Below are positions 42,201-48,200 of a stretch of 64,000 nt of DNA, in pieces. The notes beneath the pieces were generated by a model. The model made no database searches and was not told the origin of the DNA. It saw only the letters and a program-made list of their open reading frames with translations. The stretch's first letter is position 1. Every line of letters begins with the position of its first letter. Where the stretch lies: positions 6,014,001 through 6,078,000 of the forward strand of contig OW285187.1 of the NCBI GenBank assembly GCA_935421135.1, given 5' to 3'. The position numbers and the translations under genes were made by a program. This stretch comes from Bugulina stolonifera (lineage: Eukaryota; Bryozoa; Gymnolaemata; Cheilostomatida; Bugulidae).

Positions 42201-45200
42201 AGAAGACAACTTATAATTATTATTAAAAGCTTATGGAGGCCAAAGTAGTATCTATTCTATTGTATTGTAATGGTTTCTGTGATTTGGTGCGGTCGTCCTT
42301 GGACGACTATCGACCCAGAAATGAAGTGCCTATGAGTGGTAATAGGACTTCGCATTACATGAAAGATCGAGCGGTCTCAGTAGCCCAAATACTACCAAAG
42401 ACGACCCATCTGATCTCAAGTCCGACCTTCAGACTATACAGTGAAAGAGAGTAATTCAACCTAGTAGGCGGTTCGCAAAGCGAATGACCTAGTAAAAGGA
42501 AGAGAAAGTCCCTGTATCAAGTATAGATGTGTCTTTATTGAAAGCCAAGTGTAGACTGAGACAATGAACAGTAAAACAGTGCCCTTTATATAGTATAAGG
42601 ACTTCCGGCCGACATGACGTCGGGAAAAGACGACGTGTGGTCGTCCGGAAGTTGCGCAACAAGATGGCCGCCGGAAGCCCGACGGCCGACCCAAAATAGG
42701 TCGGGTTCTACAAAAGTTGCTTATAATGGTCCAATTCATGTACAAAATGAATATCAATGGATTCTGAGAGGTCGGGCCTCTGTACATGGGTATAAAAGGC
42801 ATTAAAAGACTTAGATATAATCATACAATCATATATAACAATATAAGAGTAAAGTACAAGCAGATATATACATGTATGCACGCAATAATGAGTGTCAGAT
42901 GTAAGATACGACTGGGCGTACCATCACAGTATTATCCAAGACTATGTAAATAGTATAATAAGTAAAAGTTGCACAACAAAGTATAAAATTTAAAAAATTG
43001 TTAATACTTTAATGGAGAATGTATTATAAATACAAATATAAATCTGAATCTATGTATCACAGTTGACTGCAAAGTTAGCAAGTGGAGTAAATGGACTGAC
43101 TGCTCTGTAACATGTGGAGCAGGATTACAAGAGTCAACTAGAACAATTATTAGATACCCATCATTTGGTGGTAAAGCCTGCCCAAAGAAATACAAGAGAG
43201 AACAAGGATGTGAACTTGAGAAATGTGTTGGTAAGTAATAAACAATTACACCAGCTGGTAACCATTGTTTACACAATAAGTTAATCCAAAGTCAATTATT
43301 GTGAGAGTTGCGTCACTGGGGGAATATTATAGATGCCATGTTGGGCCCATAAAACCAATAAAAATTGCCGATCGAAAGATTTGACCAATGTAATACATTG
43401 TTACATGGGCCCAATATGGCCTCTTGTTTACTTCTGGTGGCGTAACTCTCACAATCAACGGCTCTGAGTTAAACTCCACTAGATATCAGAAGTAGCTTGT
43501 GATCTAAAAGGCTGTCGCCTACTCCACATAATCATGTACATGACTTTGTTTTCTTATTCAGTTCCTACCTGTAATGAAACACTGGGGCTACGACATTACT
43601 GCAAGAAGACATGCCCACATACCTGTGATCACATCAGGAATAATGGTTCATGTGTCCCCACACCCAATTGTACATTGGGATGTCACTGTGAAGAGGTAGG
43701 ACTATGATATCTTAGTTTACTACTAGTATGGAGTTGCTGAGGTTGTGGTACGACGTTAAATATTTATGTCAGAAAGGGATTGTGATCGTCTGCAGTTACT
43801 AATAAATTTGTGTACTTTTACAAATGTATAAAGTGATACGCTTGAGTCCAAACTTGGTCAACTCTCGGGGTAAAGTTTGATCTATATACATGTATAACTA
43901 TAGTTGACTCACAGCCAAACTTTGTGGAATTCATTTCTCTGTGCAATAGGGAGAGAATCTTCATATCCATAGCTATTTTAGCGTTATACACGTATATGTA
44001 AAGTGGTATGTTAATTTTTATGTTTTGTTGTATAAATTGTGCGTGGTAAAGTAATGTTCAAAGTTATTGTGTAATTTTTAATGTCTTATAGGAAAGTTTG
44101 ATAGAGAGAAATTTGCTGTATATGAGTATATCTATCATTTAACACAGTCATAACATCTTGCTATTTTCTCTGTTTTATTAGGGTAAAGTTTTGAATGATG
44201 AGGGTGTCTGTGTCACACCAGCCGAGTGTGGGTGTAGAGTACAAGTTATTCATCCTGAAACTGGTGAATATGGGGAGTTGCTACGCCCTGGAGAAGTGTT
44301 TAGCACAAAGTGTCACAAATGGTGCGTCACTAGGAGCATGCCCTTAAGTTTCCAGAGTGTGGTATTATTATCACTCATTTCCTAGACAATGAAACATTCC
44401 TATATCTGCAAAATACCTTATATGTACATACATTTGGATTTTTACAGCGAGTGTCCCTTGGCTACTACAGACGGCCATGCTATTTGCACATATAATTCTT
44501 CTTGTGTGGGTAAGTTTTTTGATTATATCAATATCCAGAAAGAGTATGTGCATATACAGGTACATACATCTACAACAGTGTATATATACATGTAATTATC
44601 ATTGTTCAGAACTGACGTACATGTAGTTTAATGATAATATTATGTGGAATTCCAATAATTACATCATTTTGACCATGTATTCTACTGATTTATATAAACT
44701 AGTGTGCATACAAACTAATCATGTTGTGCTCACCTTGTAGAAATCGGTGAATGGTCGATATGGGGTGAATGGTCAGATTGTCCTGAGTGCTACAAAGGAA
44801 AGCAACCAATCACAGTGAAATATGCAGAATGTAAATGTGTTTGGATAGGGCAGGACTACTCTGACCTAAAGTGTAGTTGTGCTGAAGGATCTTACATACC
44901 AAAACGAAGTAGAACTAACCTCTGCCCTATCGAACGCTGTCCTGGTAAGGAAAATATATATTTACAGCATTCGCCTAATAAAGAAGGGCTGCTACCATTT
45001 CCATGCTATTAAAATAACCATCTTTTAAATGGTAAAACATTTAATTGCCTTATAAAAATATGCAACCATTACCACTTGAAGGAAGCAGCATTCATGTGCA
45101 TAGGCCTATGGTATGATGCATTGTTTACATCTGCACGTACAACTTCAATTGCAGTAAACTGTGAACTTACACCATGGAGTGAATGGAGTGACTGTTCCGT

Positions 45201-48200
45201 TACGTGTGGATCTGGCAGTCAGTCAAGAATAAGAGATGTTTCTACCCCTGCTGTTGATGGAGGAGATCCCTGTGTTGGGCCATATGTCAAAACAAGACCC
45301 TGCACACTGGACCTGTGCAATAGTGCGTTCTATATTAGTTTATTATGAAAATAATAGTGAATAAATGACACATCATATATTCATTATAATGAATGATTGT
45401 ACATATATTTTAACATATAATGTGAATTTTACAGTCAGAATAATTATATTTGAATTTCTCATACCAAATTTTACTAAAAACATTTCCTAAGACCAATTAA
45501 AGGTCATAAAAATCTGGTAATCTGATATGTGAAATACCCATTCTTTTTAGAGACAACATGTGAAATAGAAGGAATGGAAAAGGCTAAGTGTGCCAAGTCT
45601 TGCCCTAGGACTTGTGAAGATCTTAGTGCAGATGTTAAATGTAAAGAGCCAAAACGTAAAGAGTGCGAACCTACTTGTGTCTGTGCAAATGACACTCTAT
45701 TGCAAGACGGTTAGTTTTGTATTATACTATAATTGTTCATTGCTAAATCTGAGTGACTTCGTTTGATTCACCATGCAAGTGGCACTAAATTACAATTGAA
45801 TGTTATTAGGTAAGTGTGTTGAAGCAGTAGACTGCAAATGTACCATCTCAGTGACCAAGTCAAATGGCACTCAAGAATTGGAAGTGAAGGATCCCAATGA
45901 AGTTTGGCAGGAGGAGTGTAACACTTGGTAAGTAGGTATTGTGATGCCTTCTCATTGCCCTAATAAACTGTGAAATAATACCGATCACTGAATACCGTTC
46001 TGTAAAATACTAAACTGAGCGAGCACCCATAAATAATGTTACAATTAGATACATGTAACATTTTTATAGAATTTCATGTGTATAGTATGCGTCCAGAGCT
46101 ATATACCACCACAAATTATAATACTGTTTAAGAAATTCTGAAGCATTAATGATTTTGTAAATAACAGCACATGTAAGGAAGGCAAGGCTCACTGCAGTAA
46201 CAAGCAATGCGAACATTGGTCTCCCTGGACTCCGTACAGTGACTGCAATGTGACATGTGGTGAAGGGATTAGGATTTCTACAAGGAACTGCACCTATTAT
46301 GATGCAGAAGACAACTATGATGGCTGTCCAGGACTTGCAGAAAAAGTTGAGAAATGTCAATTGGATCCTTGCACAGGTAGGCCTTACTGCCAAGAAGGCA
46401 ACGTTGTCTCACGTGTAATACACATATATGTTATTATTCACAGAGGGAGTATTTAGGAAGTATTCAGACACAAAGGTGCAAGTTACATTGCCATGCGAGT
46501 ATATATTAGCTTAGCTACATGTACATTTGTATGTATGTATACAATATAGTTGAATGTGAATGGAGCAATTGGGGCAACTGGAGTGACTGTACTAAGACAT
46601 GTAGTACTGGTCAGAAAATCAGGACCCGTTCTACAGATCCTGCAGTTGGTGGAGAAGAGTGCAAAAACTCAACAGAAGAAGAAACCCTGGCATGTAACAC
46701 TCAGCCTTGCACACCAGGTAGGGTGGTGTAACAAAACTGTGTGTTTAGTGAGGATGAATAATATAGTATACTCTGTGCAGTACATTCTGAAGAGAGACCT
46801 GGGAAAATTCGTAACAAAGTTAGTAATAAAATATTGTAATGGTACAGGACATTTGTATACGACTCCAGCTACCGGACAAAGCCCTACAGCACCCTAAGTG
46901 CCTAGTAGTTGTCACAGCGCTACTCAGCTGACACTCAAACTCTCATAACTAGCTGCTCGTATACCCACATTCAATTGTATTGCATGTTAAACCATTTAAT
47001 TACTGTCTATATACGTGTATCCATGTGTTTATACCCATTACATACTGATGTGCATTCATGTATGATTATTACTAAGTCTTTTAATGCCTTTTATACCCAT
47101 GTACAGAGGCCCGACCTCTCAGAATCCATTGATATTCATTTTGTACATGAATTGGACCATTATAAGCAACTTTTGTAGAACCCGACCTATTTTGGGTCGG
47201 CCGTCGGGCTTCCGGCGGCCATGTTGTTGCGCAACTTCCGGATGACCTTACGTCGTCTTTTCCCGACACTACGTCGGGCGGAAGTCCTTATACTATATAA
47301 AGGGCATTGTTTCACTGTTCATTGTCCCAGTCTTCACTTGGCTTTCAATAAAGACACATCTATACTTGATACAGAGACTTTCACTTCCTTTTGTCAGGTC
47401 ATTCGCTTAGCGAACCGCCTACTAGGTCGGATCACTCTCTTTCAAAGTATAGTCTGAAGGTCAGGCTTGGGACCAGATGGGTCGTCTCTGGTAGTTATTG
47501 GGCTACTGAGACCGCTCGATCTTTCATGTAATGCGAAGTCCTAGCACCACTCATAGGCACTTCAATTCTGGGTCGGTAGTCGTCCAAGGACGACCGCACC
47601 AAATCACAGAAACCATTACAATATGTTAGCCATTAATCTTCATTTATGTGTTATTGTGGACAAATGTCATAATATTGGTTTGAGACCAAATAAAAATACC
47701 TAGCACTTTTGAGATTGCACAAAATTACTTATAGAATCTTCCCATTTCAGAATGCGAGCATGGGCAAGTGAAAAATGGTTGTGCAAACGAATGCAACACC
47801 ACGTGCAAAGAGCTGAGTTTGAATACTTGCCAATATTCAGGAATATGTGAAGAAGGTTGCAAATGCAAAGATGGGGAGGTAAACTTACTACTTAATCTAC
47901 GAAAATTACAGTATAATGTCAACATCAATCACACGAGTAGAAAATTATCGAATGAAATACATGTAGATGTTACATTAGTAACATGTTAATAATATGCACA
48001 TCCCCCATATATGTTGTAAAATAATGTTATGCTTTGAAAATGCAAAAGCATGTATTTTTCAATGCTTTAGCTTCTTGAAGATGGAAAATGTGTACCTATT
48101 GAGAAGTGCCATTGCTATTGGGACCCAGTCAAATTTCACAATTTTACTCAGCCAACTGATGCAGAAGGAAATCCCAAGGAAAGATTTGAAACTGGGGAAG

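Noticed and set aside
42614..47269. A 62-63 residue frame present twice (42614-42805 plus, 47081-47269 minus)
   Set aside because: It falls wholly inside the two solo LTRs and spans GC-rich U3 sequence; conservation reflects the shared element, not a gene.
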